Shown here one piece after another: positions 63,564 through 64,000 of a DNA stretch of 64,000 bases. Under the pieces are notes generated by a model. That model had not been told where the DNA came from, searched no databases, and saw only the letters and a list, made by a program, of their open reading frames with translations. The translations under genes and the position numbers were made by a program. This DNA is from Ensifer sp. LC163 (GTDB lineage Bacteria > Pseudomonadota > Alphaproteobacteria > Rhizobiales > Rhizobiaceae): positions 487,379 to 551,378 of the forward strand of contig NZ_MBSS01000023.1 of assembly GCF_001695855.1 (NCBI RefSeq). The letters run 5' to 3'. Positions within the stretch are counted from its first letter, which is position 1. Every line of letters begins with the position of its first letter.

Positions 63564-63971
63564 CTTGCGAACCCTTTCAGCGAGCGTGGCGGTGCGTATC
63601 GTTCGTGAGGCAATGCATTGTGCTCTTGATCGTTAGCCCGATGATTGCATGAGGCGGGAGATCGAGATTGCCGCCACCGAACAGTATCGTCCTCGATTGC
63701 AGACGCAACCGCATTTCGCGTGGCGTTGAGGCTGGACGGGAGGTCACCGGCGAGCCCGCAGCCCGGCGAGAAATCGTGCGTCATCGGTTTTGAAAATGCT
63801 GGTTCGGTTTCATCGGGTGGCGATTTCGCTTCGATTGCTGCGAGAATCCCGGAAACCGGGCACTTTGGCGCGGGTACTTTTGTGCATTCCGCCCTGTTGA
63901 TAACTTCCGTTTGAATTTGTTGTTTATTTTCAAGGTGTTGTTCGATCTTGTCGGTTTTTTGAAATTGTCTG
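63564..63971. other. Non-coding upstream region with T-rich tract at its right end
   Basis: There is no gene I can support in this stretch. From about 63895 it becomes T-rich (TTGTTTATTTTCAAGGTG, CGGTTTTTTGAAATTG), unlike the GC-rich remainder, and leads into the promoter at 63972. Such T/A-rich tracts often act as UP elements for strong promoters. Confidence 0.5.
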
Positions 63972-64000
63972 TTGACGTCTGTGAGGATGGGGGTCTATAA
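63972..64000 (+). promoter_or_regulatory. Strong-looking sigma70-type promoter at the window end
   Basis: TTGACG (63972-63977) is followed after 18 nt by TATAA (63996-64000), which the window cuts. The T-rich region upstream and GATGGGGGTC between the boxes resemble the promoters of highly expressed rhizobial operons, including rRNA operons. The transcribed gene lies outside the window. Confidence 0.55.

Overview
The window is a GC-rich stretch of about 64 kb that reads as a Rhizobiales genome, most likely Rhizobiaceae (Ensifer/Sinorhizobium or Rhizobium). The basis is the density of ABC, TTT and Liv-type importers, several LysR/LacI/GntR/AraC regulators, a D-aminopeptidase of the Ochrobactrum Dap type, a DUF6074-like small protein, and intergenic palindromic elements of the kind dispersed in rhizobial genomes. 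I see no tRNA or rRNA gene, CRISPR array, transposase or phage gene.

Layout. 1-2.3 kb: tctCBA, a tripartite tricarboxylate transporter cut by the window start. 2.6-6.8 kb: an rRNA pseudouridine synthase, D-aminopeptidase and an ABC exporter on one strand. 7-17 kb: small regulator-enzyme pairs (SDR/LysR; GST plus a three-domain flavin/iron-sulfur oxidoreductase/LysR), a class III nucleotide cyclase, DUF817, a membrane diguanylate cyclase, and two gene remnants (AraC tail, TRAP permease tail). 17.3-22.9 kb: a GntR regulator and a ytfQRT-yjfF-like sugar importer. 23.2-34.6 kb: a phosphatase-rich island with an inositol-monophosphatase-like enzyme, two paralogous CX5R phosphatases at its two sides, a metallophosphoesterase, a shortened RpiR protein, a broken Na/Pi cotransporter, a LacI regulator, an iron/phospho-compound type ABC importer and a broken second binding protein. 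34.7 kb: ogt. 35.3-45.7 kb: a nine-gene livKHMGF-ALDH-SDR-TPP enzyme-cupin operon with a divergent AraC regulator. 45.8-49.2 kb: a GGDEF-EAL protein and a divergent SAM methyltransferase. 49.8-57.0 kb: an amidohydrolase and a complete Dpp/Opp-type peptide importer. 57.4-59.5 kb: a DNA-alkylation-repair-like trio (CxxC protein, AlkB, Oxygenase-NA). 59.6-63.6 kb: an esterase remnant, a VOC/LysR pair, a small XRE protein and a TPP-dependent acetolactate-synthase-like enzyme. The window ends on a T-rich leader with a strong-looking sigma70-type promoter.

How parts work together. Most of the window is uptake plus catabolism under local regulators. The best candidates for an undescribed system are the 23-34.6 kb phosphatase/importer island, which looks like uptake and stepwise dephosphorylation of an organic phosphate and is partly decayed here, and the 35.3-45.7 kb liv/aromatic-type operon, whose enzymes can be chained as alcohol to keto acid to aldehyde to acid plus a C-C cleaving cupin. 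Five broken genes sit at gene-cluster junctions, which suggests repeated small deletions. Four binding-protein-first transport operons carry a hairpin between the binding-protein gene and the next gene, and several inverted or direct repeats sit where regulator operators would be expected.
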